Shown: one piece after another, positions 1 to 8,350 of the stretch
Numbering within the stretch: position 1 is the first letter of the stretch
Layout: each line of letters opens with the position of its first letter
The notes under the pieces: model-generated
Told to the model about the DNA's origin: nothing
The model's input: the letters and a program-made list of their open reading frames with translations, nothing else
The model's database searches: none
NCBI GenBank assembly: GCA_944381615.1
Contig: CALWLT010000037.1
Location: forward strand, 1 to 64,000
DNA: 64,000 nt
Direction of reading: 5' to 3'
DNA from: an uncultured Lachnospiraceae bacterium
GTDB taxonomy: Bacteria > Bacillota > Clostridia > Lachnospirales > Lachnospiraceae
Program-made: the position numbers and the translations under genes

Positions 1-721
1 CCCAGAAGATGCGGCTGCGGCTGTGACGATCCCGGTTCTTGGCTTTACGCAGGAACCGCCGGTTTTGAGAGAAGAATATGAGAACTACGCTCTCGTTCAG
101 TTTGTATCCCTTTCCACCTGGAAACAACTCGGAGAGCCGATTGGAAATGCTGAACCAGACACCTCTATCCGCATTCTTTCGGAAAAAGGGAGAACCCTGA
201 CCGAACTGAACGCGATTGAAACCGAACTGACGAAGGTGCTGGGACAGGACCTTTCTTTCGAGACAGAAAACCGGATTCAGGAAAAGATAGACAACGACGC
301 CATGCTGAACGGATACAAACTGATCATCGGGGCGCTGTGCGTGCTGCTGGCCCTCATCGGGATCGCCAGCGTGTTTTCCAACACGCTGGGATTGATCCGG
401 CAAAGGAAAAGAGAATTTGCGAGATACAGGTCCATCGGCATGTCGCCAGAAGGTATGCGAAAAATGTTTTGGATCGAGGCCCTCGTCATCGCAGGCCGCC
501 CCGTTCTGATTACGCTGCCGGTTACCGCCGCGTTTGTGTGGTGGATGATAACGGCAAGCTACTTAAATCCAATGGAATTTTGGGCAGCAGCCCCCGTCGT
601 TCCCATCCTCCTTTTTATCGCGGCACTTTTCGGCTTTGTCGGACTGGCCTATTACCTGGGCGGCAGGCAAATCCTGAAATGCGATCTGACAGAGGCGCTG
701 CGAAGCGACGATATGCTTTAA
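1..721 (+). CDS. ABC transporter permease, FtsX-like, C-terminal part
   Basis: The reading frame is open to the left edge, so the first GTG at 23 is probably internal and the gene begins outside the window. The visible 240 residues hold three hydrophobic segments (about residues 103-125, 155-178 and 190-212 counted from base 23). The stretch around LIRQRKREFARYRSIGMSPE is the cytoplasmic loop typical of FtsX/MacB-type permeases, which work with a cytoplasmic ATPase to move peptides, lipoproteins or antimicrobials. The ATPase partner is not visible and would lie upstream. The stop is TAA at 719. Family assignment is firm; the substrate cannot be told. Confidence 0.8.
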   Translation, partial: PEDAAAAVTIPVLGFTQEPPVLREEYENYALVQFVSLSTWKQLGEPIGNAEPDTSIRILSEKGRTLTELNAIETELTKVLGQDLSFETENRIQEKIDNDAMLNGYKLIIGALCVLLALIGIASVFSNTLGLIRQRKREFARYRSIGMSPEGMRKMFWIEALVIAGRPVLITLPVTAAFVWWMITASYLNPMEFWAAAPVVPILLFIAALFGFVGLAYYLGGRQILKCDLTEALRSDDML

Positions 722-893
722 AAAAGTCCTCTTTACAGTTTTCCGTTTCGTCCCTCTGCTTCTGCTTTTCCTAAAAGATAAAGAAAAACAATGGCAGGGA
801 CACGCAGAACAGGGATACAAGCGCCATAATACACCTCCATAACATCCTATCGCCAACGGAATTCCGCAATTATACTATCACTTTTATCCGCGC
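722..893. other. Intergenic stretch without recognised gene
   Basis: This lies between the permease stop and the ABC-F terminator. Short hydrophobic frames occur but none has a ribosome site or recognisable product. I see nothing else in it. Confidence 0.5.
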
Positions 894-925
894 AAAAAAG
901 CGGCCGCGCTTTTTTGCGCGGCCGC
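894..925 (-). terminator. Intrinsic terminator of the ABC-F gene
   Basis: Read on the minus strand, GCGGCCGCGC and GCGCGGCCGC form a perfect 10-bp stem around an A6 loop, followed by T6. It sits 56 bp past the ABC-F stop. The flanking A and T tracts mean it might also stop plus-strand transcription from the permease gene. Confidence 0.85.
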
Positions 926-981
926 CAAAGTCCCTGTCGGGATCCTTCTGCCTCTGATACAGACCTTCCGTTTCTTCGCGT

Positions 982-2619
982 CTAGTCGTCCTCTTCCTGG
1001 CTGTCCGTTACCGTAAATACCTGACGTTTTCTCGCCATCTCGTCGCTGGCCAGATACTCGTCGTACGTCGTGATCTTATCGATCAGCTTTCCGTTTACAA
1101 TCTCCATGATCCGGTTGGCCGTCGTCTCTACGATCTGATGATCGCGGGAGGAGAACAGGATCACACCCGGGAATTTCATCATCCCGTTGTTTAAGGCCGT
1201 GATGGCCTCCATATCCAGATGGTCCGTCGGCTCGTCCAGCATCAGCACGTTGGCTCCGGAAATCATCATCTTGGAGAGCATGCAGCGCACCTTCTCTCCT
1301 CCGGAGAGCACCCGCACCTTCTTCACGCCGTCCTCGCCGGCAAACAGCATCCGTCCCAGGAAGCCGCGCACATACGTCACATCTTTGACCGGCGAATACT
1401 GCGTCAGCCAGTCCACGATCGTGTCGTCGTTGTCAAATTCCGCGCTGTTGTCCTTGGGGAAATACGCCTGGCTGGTCGTCAGGCCCCATTTGTAGCTCCC
1501 CTCGTCCGGCTCCATCTCGCCGGAAAGAATCTTAAACAGCACCGTCTTGGCCTGCTCGTTCGGCCCTACCAGCGCCACCTTGTCCTCCCGGCCGAGGATA
1601 AAGGAAATCCCGTCCAGCACCTTCACGCCGTCGATGGTCTTGGTCAGGTTCTCCACGCTGAGAACCTCGTTTCCAATCTCCCGGTCCGGCCGGAAATCGA
1701 TATACGGATATTTGCGGCTCGACGGCTTGATCTCATCCAGCTCGATCTTTTCCAGCGCACGCTTTCTGGAGGTCGCCTGCTTGGACTTGGAAGCGTTGGC
1801 CGAGAAGCGCTGGATAAATTCCTGCAGCTCCTTGATCTTCTCTTCCTTCTTCTTATTGGCTTCCTTCATCTGCTTGATCATCAGCTGGCTCGACTCATAC
1901 CAGAAATCATAGTTTCCGGCGTACAGCTGGATCTTCCCGTAATCGATATCCGCAATCTGCGTGCAGACCTTATTGAGAAAGTAGCGGTCATGGGAGACCA
2001 CGATAACCGTATTGTCAAAATTAATCAGGAATTCCTCCAGCCAGGCGATCGCGTCCAGATCCAGATGGTTGGTCGGCTCGTCCAGAAGAAGGATATCCGG
2101 GTTCCCGAACAGCGCCTGCGCCAGCAGCACCTTGACCTTCTGCGGACCCGTCAGCTCGCTCATCTGCCGGTCATGCAGATCCGTCTCAATCCCCAGGCCG
2201 TTTAAGAGGCTGGCGGCGTCCGACTCCGCCTCCCATCCGTTCATGGTGGCAAATTCGCCCTCCAGCTCCGCCGCCTTCACGCCGTCCTCCTCCGTGAAGT
2301 CTTCCTTCATGTAGATGGCTTCCTTTTCCTTCATGATCTCGTACAGGCGCGCATTTCCCATAATAACCGTATCCAGCACCGGGTACGCGTCATACTTGAA
2401 ATGATCCTGCTGCAAAAAGGAAAGCCGCTGCCCCGGCGTGATCACGACCTCGCCGTTGGTCGGCTCCAGCTGCCCCGACAAAATACGGAGAAACGTGGAC
2501 TTTCCGGCTCCGTTGGCGCCGATCAGCCCGTAGCAGTTCCCCTCCGTAAATTTAATGCTTACATCTTCAAATAACGCCTTTTTCCCTACGCGCAGCGTTA
2601 CATTGCTCGTACTAATCAT
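982..2619 (-). CDS. ykpA: ABC-F family ATPase (YkpA/YbiT type)
   Basis: A 545-residue soluble protein with two fused nucleotide-binding domains and no membrane segment, the ABC-F layout. The first Walker A is GANGAGKST (about residues 34-42). The second domain has a degenerate P-loop, GPNEQAKTVL, and an imperfect second signature. Between the domains is the charged linker KQMKEANKKKEEKIKELQE typical of the family. ABC-F proteins bind the ribosomal E site and either assist translation or protect against antibiotics; the YkpA/YbiT branch has no established resistance role. The start has a good ribosome site (AGGAAAGAGCC-ATG). The gene has its own promoter and a hairpin-containing leader at 2657-2735. 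Family is firm, cellular role inferred. Confidence 0.92.
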   Translation of the reverse strand: MISTSNVTLRVGKKALFEDVSIKFTEGNCYGLIGANGAGKSTFLRILSGQLEPTNGEVVITPGQRLSFLQQDHFKYDAYPVLDTVIMGNARLYEIMKEKEAIYMKEDFTEEDGVKAAELEGEFATMNGWEAESDAASLLNGLGIETDLHDRQMSELTGPQKVKVLLAQALFGNPDILLLDEPTNHLDLDAIAWLEEFLINFDNTVIVVSHDRYFLNKVCTQIADIDYGKIQLYAGNYDFWYESSQLMIKQMKEANKKKEEKIKELQEFIQRFSANASKSKQATSRKRALEKIELDEIKPSSRKYPYIDFRPDREIGNEVLSVENLTKTIDGVKVLDGISFILGREDKVALVGPNEQAKTVLFKILSGEMEPDEGSYKWGLTTSQAYFPKDNSAEFDNDDTIVDWLTQYSPVKDVTYVRGFLGRMLFAGEDGVKKVRVLSGGEKVRCMLSKMMISGANVLMLDEPTDHLDMEAITALNNGMMKFPGVILFSSRDHQIVETTANRIMEIVNGKLIDKITTYDEYLASDEMARKRQVFTVTDSQEEDD

Positions 2620-2656
2620 GGCTCTTTCCTTTCCCTATTCCCGTGCGTGCGCACCG

Positions 2657-2698
2657 TCACGAAAAAAGAGGCTCGCGTCCGGCCCCTTTTTTCATCAT
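2657..2698 (-). CDS. Possible 13-codon leader peptide ahead of the ABC-F gene
   Basis: ATGATG at 2698 opens a 13-residue frame (MMKKGAGREPLFS) that ends in TGA at 2657. It starts only a few bases after the predicted transcription start, so it would be nearly leaderless, and it spans the whole hairpin at 2661-2693. There is no Shine-Dalgarno. A translated leader across a terminator is how several ABC-F genes sense ribosome stalling, which is the only reason to list it. Low confidence. Confidence 0.3.
   Translation of the reverse strand: MMKKGAGREPLFS
2661..2693 (-). terminator. Terminator-like attenuator in the ABC-F leader
   Basis: On the minus strand GAAAAAAGGGGC pairs with GCCTCTTTTTTC (one G-U) around a 9-base loop, and the 3' arm itself is the T6 tract. 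It lies between the promoter (2708-2735) and the ABC-F start, where an intrinsic terminator would reduce read-through into the gene. Confidence 0.5.
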
Positions 2699-2707
2699 GT
2701 CGATTCT

Positions 2708-2735
2708 ATTGTACAGGAAAATTCTGATTTTGCAA
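2708..2735 (-). promoter_or_regulatory. Promoter of the ABC-F gene
   Basis: TTGCAA (2730-2735) and TACAAT (2708-2713), 16 bp apart, read on minus. Transcription would start near 2701. Confidence 0.6.
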
Positions 2736-2797
2736 GTACCCTTTTGTAAAATCCGCGCGTCCGGACGTTCCTGCGCGCCCGCCGGCCTCTCCGGCTC

Positions 2798-3214
2798 TTA
2801 ATTTCCGTGATGGCCGCAGCTTTCCCCGTGCGCGCAGCTGCCGTGATGGCCCTCGTGGCCGCAGGATCCGTGATGCTCGCCGTGATGGTCGCAGTGCACA
2901 TCCGGATCATAGCCGAGCGTTCCCGCCAGGAAGGCCTTCACCGCCTCGTCCGCGCTGCCCGTCACGCCGCCGAACAGCCGGATTCCCGCCTCGCGAAGCG
3001 CCATCTGCGCGCCGCCGCCGATCCCGCCGCAGATCAGGACCTCCGCGCCGTTTTGCGCCAGAAATCCCGCCAGCGCGCCGTGGCCGTTTCCATTCGTATC
3101 CAGCAGCGTCCGGTTCTTAATCTCCCCGTCCTCTGCTTCGTAGAGCATAAACTGCTCCGTATGGCCAAAATGCTGAAATACCTGTCCGTCTTCATACGTT
3201 ACCGCAATCTTCAT
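2798..3214 (-). CDS. NifB/NifX-type metal-cluster-binding protein with His-rich tail
   Basis: 138 residues. Residues 1-105 match the dinitrogenase iron-molybdenum cofactor-binding fold (PF02579): an N-terminal MKIAVTYEDGQVFQHFGH and a GGIGGGAQ glycine loop near residue 64. Outside nitrogen fixers these small proteins are thought to hold Fe-S or Mo-Fe clusters. The last 30 residues are almost all His, Cys, Gly and Glu (CDHHGEHHGSCGHEGHHGSC), a likely metal-binding tail. It starts 18 bp after the DUF134 gene with an AGGAGGAG ribosome site, so the two are co-transcribed. No other nif gene is in the window. The stop is followed by a weak GC-rich hairpin (about 2750-2785) that could terminate. Confidence 0.85.
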   Translation of the reverse strand: MKIAVTYEDGQVFQHFGHTEQFMLYEAEDGEIKNRTLLDTNGNGHGALAGFLAQNGAEVLICGGIGGGAQMALREAGIRLFGGVTGSADEAVKAFLAGTLGYDPDVHCDHHGEHHGSCGHEGHHGSCAHGESCGHHGN

Positions 3215-3232
3215 CTGACAATCTCCTCCTTA

Positions 3233-3736
3233 TCACTGCTTTGGGAAACCCTCTCTTTTGCCTGCCGCGCCAGAAGGCGCTCCCTCTTCCTGCGCAAAAC
3301 AGGAGCCGGACGGCCGTGCGCCCTCCTGTCCGGATCCGTCCTTCCGGTGGCAGCAGTGTCCGGCGGCCCGGCGGCAGCCGGGCAGGCCGCCCTCACAGAA
3401 AACGTAATTTCCGCCTTCTATGACGAGATCCGCCCCCTCTGCCAGGCACAGAGCCAGCTTGCGGCGGGCGCTGCTGTAAATCGCCTGCACCGTCGTCCGG
3501 GCGATCCCCATCTGCGCCGCGCACTCCTCCTGCGTCATCCCCTCCAGATCCAGAAGCCGGATGCACTCGTATTCATCCAGCTCCATCCGGATCGGGCGGC
3601 TCTTACAGCCTGAATCCACTCCGCACTCCGGGGTGCGGCCGTCTTCCCGTCCGCAGGGAAGTCCTTCGCGCTTCGGCCCAAACAGAGAAACCCGCGGCAT
3701 ATTGCAGATCCGCCTTCGTTTGCATGGTCTCGGCAT
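3233..3736 (-). CDS. DUF134 (UPF0251) predicted DNA-binding protein
   Basis: 167 residues beginning MPRPCKRRRICNMPRV, the family hallmark, followed by YECIRLLDLEGMTQEECA and RTTVQAIYSSARRKLA. The latter is a sigma-70 region-4-like helix-turn-helix (about residues 60-95). The C-terminal 50 residues are Cys/Gly/Arg-rich and low complexity, longer than usual. DUF134 genes are commonly next to NifX-type or Mrp-type genes, as here, suggesting control of a metal-cluster pathway. The gene has a clean promoter with a perfect 14-bp palindrome between the -10 box and the start, consistent with autoregulation. The ribosome site is GAAGGGAGACAAC-ATG. Family firm, regulator role inferred. Confidence 0.85.
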   Translation of the reverse strand: MPRPCKRRRICNMPRVSLFGPKREGLPCGREDGRTPECGVDSGCKSRPIRMELDEYECIRLLDLEGMTQEECAAQMGIARTTVQAIYSSARRKLALCLAEGADLVIEGGNYVFCEGGLPGCRRAAGHCCHRKDGSGQEGARPSGSCFAQEEGAPSGAAGKREGFPKQ

Positions 3737-3753
3737 GTTGTCTCCCTTCGTTT

Positions 3754-3805
3754 ATGACATATGTCATTTATGTCTCCATTATACCGCGTTTCCGGCATAT
3801 GTCAA
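3754..3805 (-). promoter_or_regulatory. Promoter and palindromic operator of the DUF134-NifX operon
   Basis: On minus, TTGACA (3800-3805), 16 bp, TATAAT (3778-3783), then a perfect 14-bp palindrome ATGACATATGTCAT (3754-3767) at about +5 to +18. The -35 box is itself part of TTGACATATG, so the half-site TGACATATG occurs again overlapping -35. Two such sites flanking the promoter look like a repressor binding on both sides of the start. Confidence 0.7.
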
Positions 3806-3831
3806 TCACGTTTTTTGGCAGTTTTCTTTTC

Positions 3832-4584
3832 CTATTCCGCTGCATCCAGAATCAGCTCCGGCACATACCACTGCCCGCCGTCCTCTTCGGAATAAAGGAT
3901 CGTAACCCGCTCGCCCTCCATCGGGCCGTCCGTCGCATTGACCGGCCGCGGATCCTGCTCAAAGGAGATCTCCTGTCCCTCGTCCGTGCGGATGGTAATC
4001 ACGCTCATCCCCATGCCCAGAACTTCCCCGGAAACCTCGCCCGCCGTCCGCGTTTCATCGCCGTCCCTTGCCTCGCGCACCAGAACCACCGACGGAAGCT
4101 CCTCATCCGGATCCTCCCCCTCCAGATCGCCGCGGTAAAAAACGGTAACCTCCCGGCCGGAAATCGCCTCCGCCTCCAGCGAAGATTCGACGTCCATCAG
4201 CTCCGCGCTGTAAAGCGAGCTGTCCGCCGCAAAAGCAATGCCCTCCGGATACGCTTCGTTGGAGACCAGCAGCCGGCCGGCCGTTTCTTCCTCCACGGTG
4301 CCGCTGAAGATCCCGATTGATTCCTCTTCCTGAATCTCCTCCATCGCGCGGGAGGGAACGGGCAGCGTCGGCTCCCCGGCGTCCGTCTCCGGCTGCGCCG
4401 CGCTTTCTTTTGCGCTCTCTGCCTGCGTGCTCGCCGGCACGCTCTCGCTTTCCGTCTCCGCGGACGTCTGTTCCGTCTCTTCCCCTCCGCTTTTGCAGGC
4501 GGAAAGTAAAGACGCCGCCAGGCAGAGCGCCATCCCGGCCGCCAGAAGCTTTCTTTTATTCCTGTCATTCATCCATTTTTTCAA
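3832..4584 (-). CDS. Secreted lipoprotein of unknown function
   Basis: 250 residues. A lipoprotein signal (KRKLLAAGMALCLAASLLSAC, the Cys near residue 30) is followed by about 60 residues of Glu/Ser/Ala/Pro linker, then a compact domain with repeated valine-rich strands (REVTVFYRGDLEG, MGMSVITIRTDEGQEISFEQ, GERVTILYSEEDGGQWYVPE) suggesting a beta-barrel or OB-like fold. Translation probably starts at TTG 4584 behind an AGGAGAGA site; the ATG at codon 5 is the alternative. It follows malQ by 46 bp and may be co-transcribed. I do not recognise the domain. Confidence 0.7.
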   Translation of the reverse strand: MKKWMNDRNKRKLLAAGMALCLAASLLSACKSGGEETEQTSAETESESVPASTQAESAKESAAQPETDAGEPTLPVPSRAMEEIQEEESIGIFSGTVEEETAGRLLVSNEAYPEGIAFAADSSLYSAELMDVESSLEAEAISGREVTVFYRGDLEGEDPDEELPSVVLVREARDGDETRTAGEVSGEVLGMGMSVITIRTDEGQEISFEQDPRPVNATDGPMEGERVTILYSEEDGGQWYVPELILDAAE

Positions 4585-4630
4585 ATCGTCTCTCTCCTTT
4601 CTTCCCGGGCGCAGTCACACCGCGCCCGGC

Positions 4631-6130
4631 TCAAAACCGGCCGAATATGTCTACCAGCCACGCCAGATACTCGATCCGCTCCCGGTCAAACTGTCCCTGC
4701 CGCATCCGCCAGCGCCAGTTGCCGCCCACCGTGCCCGGCGTGTTCATCCGCGCCCGGTTGTCAAGCTTCAGAACATCCTGCATCTGGAAGATCGCCACGC
4801 TCGCCACGGAACCGTAGGCCGCGCGGAACACCCGGTCCACCACCTCGCTCTGATGCGCCGCGCCCAGATAATCGGCGATGTACTGCAGCTCCCACCACTG
4901 ACGTTTCTCAACCGTAAAATACCCGGCCAGCGTCTCATTGTCATGCGTGCCCCCGTACACGACGGAATTCGGCTCATAGCAGTGCGGCAGGTGCTCGTTA
5001 AAGCGATCCCCGCTGAACGCAAACTCGATGATTTTCATGCCCGGATAACCGGTCTTTGCCAGAAGCTCCTTGACCTCCGGCACATAAATCCCCAGATCCT
5101 CGGCGATGATCCGCGTCTTCCCCGCCGACGCATCCAGCGCGTCCGTCAGCTTTTTCCCCGGCCCCTTTTCCCAGCGCCCTTCCTTCGCCGTCTCCACGCC
5201 GTAGGGGATCGAATAATACTGAACGACGCCGATGAAATGGTCGATGCGCAGAACGTCATAAAGCTTTGCCGACGCCTCCATGCGGCGTTTCCACCAGGCG
5301 AAATCCTCCGCCTCCATGCGCTCCCAGTCATAGAGCGGGTTGCCCCACAGCTGCCCGTCGTCCGAGAACGCGTCCGGCGGCACGCCCGCCACGCGGGTCG
5401 GCGTCAGCGTCTCCTGATCCAGCTGAAACAGCTCCGGATGGCTCCAGACGTCCGCGCTGTCTAACGCCACATAGATGGGAATATCCCCCACAATAGAGAT
5501 CTCCCTCTCTGCCGCATAGGCCCGGAGCGCCTCCCACTGCTTAAAGAAATGAAACTGAAGAAAGCTCCAGTACTCCATCTCCTGCGCGAACCTGGCGCGG
5601 GCCGCTTCCATGGCCGCCGGACGCCTGAACCGCACGTCCCCGTCCCACTCCGTCCACGCCCGGTCCCCGAAATGCTTCTTCAGGGCCATATAGAGGCTGT
5701 AATCCGAGAGCCAGTCCTTATTTTCCTCCACAAAATCCCGGTACGCCGCGCTCTCCTGATGGCGGCTGCGGGCAAACGCCTTTTTCAGCAGCGCAAAGCG
5801 GGTTTCGTACAACAGATCATAGCGGATTTCTTCCGGATTGCCGCCCCAGCCGCAGGCGTCAATCTCCTCCTGCAAAAGCAGCCCTTCCTCCCGCAGCGTA
5901 TCCAGATCGATAAAATACGGATTCCCCGCGAATGCGGAAAAGGACTGATACGGGCTGTCGCCGTAGCTGGTCGGCCCCAGCGGCAGCACCTGCCAGTAGC
6001 TCTGCCTGGCCGCCTTCAGACAGTCGATAAACTCGCGGGCAGCCGCCCCGAACGTCCCGATCCCGTAGGGGGACGGCAGGCTGAATACCGGCAGCAGCAC
6101 GCCGGCTCCCCGTTTCAACATGGTCTTCAT
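4631..6130 (-). CDS. malQ: 4-alpha-glucanotransferase (amylomaltase)
   Basis: 499 residues, the usual length for GH77. It transfers 1,4-glucan segments between maltodextrins in the cytoplasm. The N-terminus LPVFSLPSPYGIGTFG is typical. The catalytic residues are visible: nucleophile Asp in VLRIDHFIG, acid/base Glu in IIAEDLG, and the third carboxylate in GGTHDNET; the GDIPIYVALDSADVW loop is also present. I chose ATG 6130 because it gives the family N-terminus and has GGAGAAA upstream; the frame is open further but those residues are junk-like. It lies 73 bp after pyrC. With glgB at 26902 it indicates alpha-glucan metabolism, although the two are unlinked. Confidence 0.93.
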   Translation of the reverse strand: MKTMLKRGAGVLLPVFSLPSPYGIGTFGAAAREFIDCLKAARQSYWQVLPLGPTSYGDSPYQSFSAFAGNPYFIDLDTLREEGLLLQEEIDACGWGGNPEEIRYDLLYETRFALLKKAFARSRHQESAAYRDFVEENKDWLSDYSLYMALKKHFGDRAWTEWDGDVRFRRPAAMEAARARFAQEMEYWSFLQFHFFKQWEALRAYAAEREISIVGDIPIYVALDSADVWSHPELFQLDQETLTPTRVAGVPPDAFSDDGQLWGNPLYDWERMEAEDFAWWKRRMEASAKLYDVLRIDHFIGVVQYYSIPYGVETAKEGRWEKGPGKKLTDALDASAGKTRIIAEDLGIYVPEVKELLAKTGYPGMKIIEFAFSGDRFNEHLPHCYEPNSVVYGGTHDNETLAGYFTVEKRQWWELQYIADYLGAAHQSEVVDRVFRAAYGSVASVAIFQMQDVLKLDNRARMNTPGTVGGNWRWRMRQGQFDRERIEYLAWLVDIFGRF

Positions 6131-6203
6131 TTTCTCTGTTTCTCCTTCATTGCCGTGATCGCGTCGTTTCCTTTGTTCCGTTTTATGCAGGAAACGCTTC
6201 TTT

Positions 6204-7526
6204 TTATCCCCGGTAGACGATCCTGCCGCCGCAGATGGTAAAGCAGACGCGCCCGTAAAGGCTTCTTCCTGTAAACGGCGAGTTGGACGCTTTTGAGCGA
6301 AACGTCTCAACCGTAAACGGCTCCCGGTCGTCGAACACCACCAGATCCGCCGCCTGGCCCTCCCGGATCCGCCCGCAGTCCATCCGGTAAAGACGGGCGG
6401 GATTGAGACACATTTTTTCAAACAGCTGCAGATAGCTCAGGCGGCCGCGCTTTACCAACTCCGTAACCGCCAGGGGAAGCGCCGTCTCCAGCCCGATGAT
6501 GCCGCTGGGCGCTTCCGTCAGGGGCCGCGCCTTCTCCTCCCGGCTGTGCGGCGCGTGATCCGTCGCGATCACATCGATCGTCCCGTCCTCCAGCCCCCGG
6601 ATCAGCGCTTCCCGATCCTGCGCCGTCCGCAGCGGCGGATTCATCTTAGCAAGCGTGCCCCAACGCAGCACGGCCGTCTCGTCCAGCGTAAAATGATGCG
6701 GCGTTACCTCCGCCCATACGTCGGCCCCCAGCCGTTTGGCCAGCCTTACCAGCTCGACGCTCACGCCCGAGCTGATATGCTGGATCTCCACCCGCGCCCC
6801 GGTGTGCAGCGCAATCATCAGATCCCGCGCCACCAGCGAATCCTCCGCCAGCGCGGGGGAACCGCCGATTCCGAGCTGTCGGGAGACCTCGCCGCGGTTG
6901 ACGCCGTTATTCTCGATAAACGCCGGATCCTCCTCGTGAAAGCTGAGCGGCACGCCCAGCTCCTTCGCCTGCTCCATCGCCTGCCGAACCAGGCGTTCGT
7001 CCATCAGCGGGATCCCGTCGTCCGTAAATCCGGCGGCCCCCGCCGCTTTAAGCGCCCGCATATCCGTCAGCTCCCGGCCGCCGAGGCCTCTGGTAACGGC
7101 CGCCGCCGTCCGCACATGGATCCCGGTCTTTTCTCCCTTTTCTAGCACATAGCGGACCGTCTCCGGCGTATCCACCGCCGGCTTCGTATTCGCCATGCAG
7201 ACCACCGTCGTAAATCCGCCGGCCTTCGCCGCCTCCGCTCCCGACTCGATATCTTCCTTATAGAGGAACCCCGGATCCCGGAAATGCACGTGCACGTCCA
7301 CCAGGCCCGGCGCCACGATCAGGCCCGACGCGTCGATTACCTCCGTGTCCGGCCCGCCGTCTTTCTCCGGCGCTCCGCCTTCTTTGGGCCCGCCTCTTTT
7401 CTCCGGACCGCCGTCCCGTCTCCGGATCTTACGGATCACGCCGTCCTCGATGATCAGATCCGCAGGCCCGTCAAAGCGGCTCTCCGGATCGATCACACGG
7501 CCGTTCTGAATCATCATCCTTGCCAT
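6204..7526 (-). CDS. pyrC: Dihydroorotase
   Basis: 440 residues, type I dihydroorotase of pyrimidine synthesis, interconverting carbamoyl-aspartate and dihydroorotate. Zinc ligands are visible in VDVHVHFRDPG (about residues 77-87), in FHEEDP, in IQHISS and in ATDHAPHS; ALPLAVTELVKRG is the family C-terminal region. Residues 38-60 are a Gly-Gly-Pro/Lys/Glu-rich insert within the N-terminal beta domain that I would not expect in the family. The ribosome site is GGGAGGGG. No other pyr gene is nearby. It is followed by malQ and preceded by the metallo-hydrolase in the opposite sense of flow, all on minus with short gaps. Confidence 0.93.
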   Translation of the reverse strand: MARMMIQNGRVIDPESRFDGPADLIIEDGVIRKIRRRDGGPEKRGGPKEGGAPEKDGGPDTEVIDASGLIVAPGLVDVHVHFRDPGFLYKEDIESGAEAAKAGGFTTVVCMANTKPAVDTPETVRYVLEKGEKTGIHVRTAAAVTRGLGGRELTDMRALKAAGAAGFTDDGIPLMDERLVRQAMEQAKELGVPLSFHEEDPAFIENNGVNRGEVSRQLGIGGSPALAEDSLVARDLMIALHTGARVEIQHISSGVSVELVRLAKRLGADVWAEVTPHHFTLDETAVLRWGTLAKMNPPLRTAQDREALIRGLEDGTIDVIATDHAPHSREEKARPLTEAPSGIIGLETALPLAVTELVKRGRLSYLQLFEKMCLNPARLYRMDCGRIREGQAADLVVFDDREPFTVETFRSKASNSPFTGRSLYGRVCFTICGGRIVYRG

Positions 7527-7539
7527 ATCTGCCCCTCCC

Positions 7540-8235
7540 TCATAAAATAAACGTCTCCCCCTCCCGGTGGATGGAGACGACCCGGCCGGCCCAGCCGGCC
7601 GCGGCGGGATGCTTTCGGACCGCCTCGATCACACCGTAGTCTCCCCAGAAGTGCATGGGAAACAGCGCTTTGGCCGACGCCTGCTTCATGAAGCCTTCCA
7701 TACCCAGATAAAACCAGGGGCCCAGCCGCGGATCCAGCGGGATAAACGCGGCGTCCGCCGTGCGCCCCGCCAGCTTTTCCATCTCCCGCCGGTAGCTGGC
7801 GTCCATATTGTGGTTCCAGGCCTTATCCTCGCCCTCCCAGCGCCAGTTATTCAGATCGCCGGCGTGGTAGATCTCCTTTCCCTCGCAGGAAATCCAGAAC
7901 GCCACGCCCTCGTCCGTCGAATGCAGCGTTTCTATCCGCGCGCCCGCCTCCTCGAACGTTTCTCCCGCGCGCACGAAGCGCACGCGATCCGGCAAAAGCC
8001 CCGGAAGCTTTTTCTTTCCTATCTCTCTGGAAAGAATGTAGCGGACGCGCTCCCTTTTGTCCGCCAGCCGGAAAATATCCGGCGAAAAGTGATCCCCGTG
8101 AAAATGGCTTGCGAACACCAGAAGCTCTTTCCCGGCAGGAATTACCGGCAGCGCCCCCTCCGTATAATCAAACAGAAGCGCCGTCCGTTCCAGCTCCACG
8201 CAAAAGGAGCTGTGATGAATATAGGTCACAATCAT
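7540..8235 (-). CDS. MBL-fold metallo-hydrolase
   Basis: 231 residues starting MIVTYIHHSSFCVELE. The metallo-beta-lactamase signature appears as FASHFHGDHFSPDIF (HxHxDH variant, about residues 47-61), then a distal His in EIYHAGDLNNW and a C-terminal PMHFWGDY. This pattern matches small UlaG/YtnP-like hydrolases with two metals. ATG 8235 has an AGGAAAAA site and gives the family N-terminus; the frame upstream is open but reads through the thioesterase terminator. It ends 13 bp from pyrC. Substrate unknown. Confidence 0.85.
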   Translation of the reverse strand: MIVTYIHHSSFCVELERTALLFDYTEGALPVIPAGKELLVFASHFHGDHFSPDIFRLADKRERVRYILSREIGKKKLPGLLPDRVRFVRAGETFEEAGARIETLHSTDEGVAFWISCEGKEIYHAGDLNNWRWEGEDKAWNHNMDASYRREMEKLAGRTADAAFIPLDPRLGPWFYLGMEGFMKQASAKALFPMHFWGDYGVIEAVRKHPAAAGWAGRVVSIHREGETFIL

Positions 8236-8291
8236 CTCTTTTTTCCTCTCCCCCGCGCGCCGCAGACGGCCGCGTGCCGCCGGCCCCCGCA

Positions 8292-8343
8292 TAAAAGAAA
8301 ACGGGGCGCCGCAGCCCGGAACCCATCGCCGCGCGGCACCCCC
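8292..8343 (-). terminator. Intrinsic terminator of the thioesterase gene
   Basis: On minus GGGGTGCCGC (8342-8333) pairs with GCGGCGCCCC (8312-8303) with one G-U, followed by GTTTTCTTTT. It begins 8 bp after the thioesterase stop. Confidence 0.65.
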
Positions 8344-8350
8344 AAACCGG

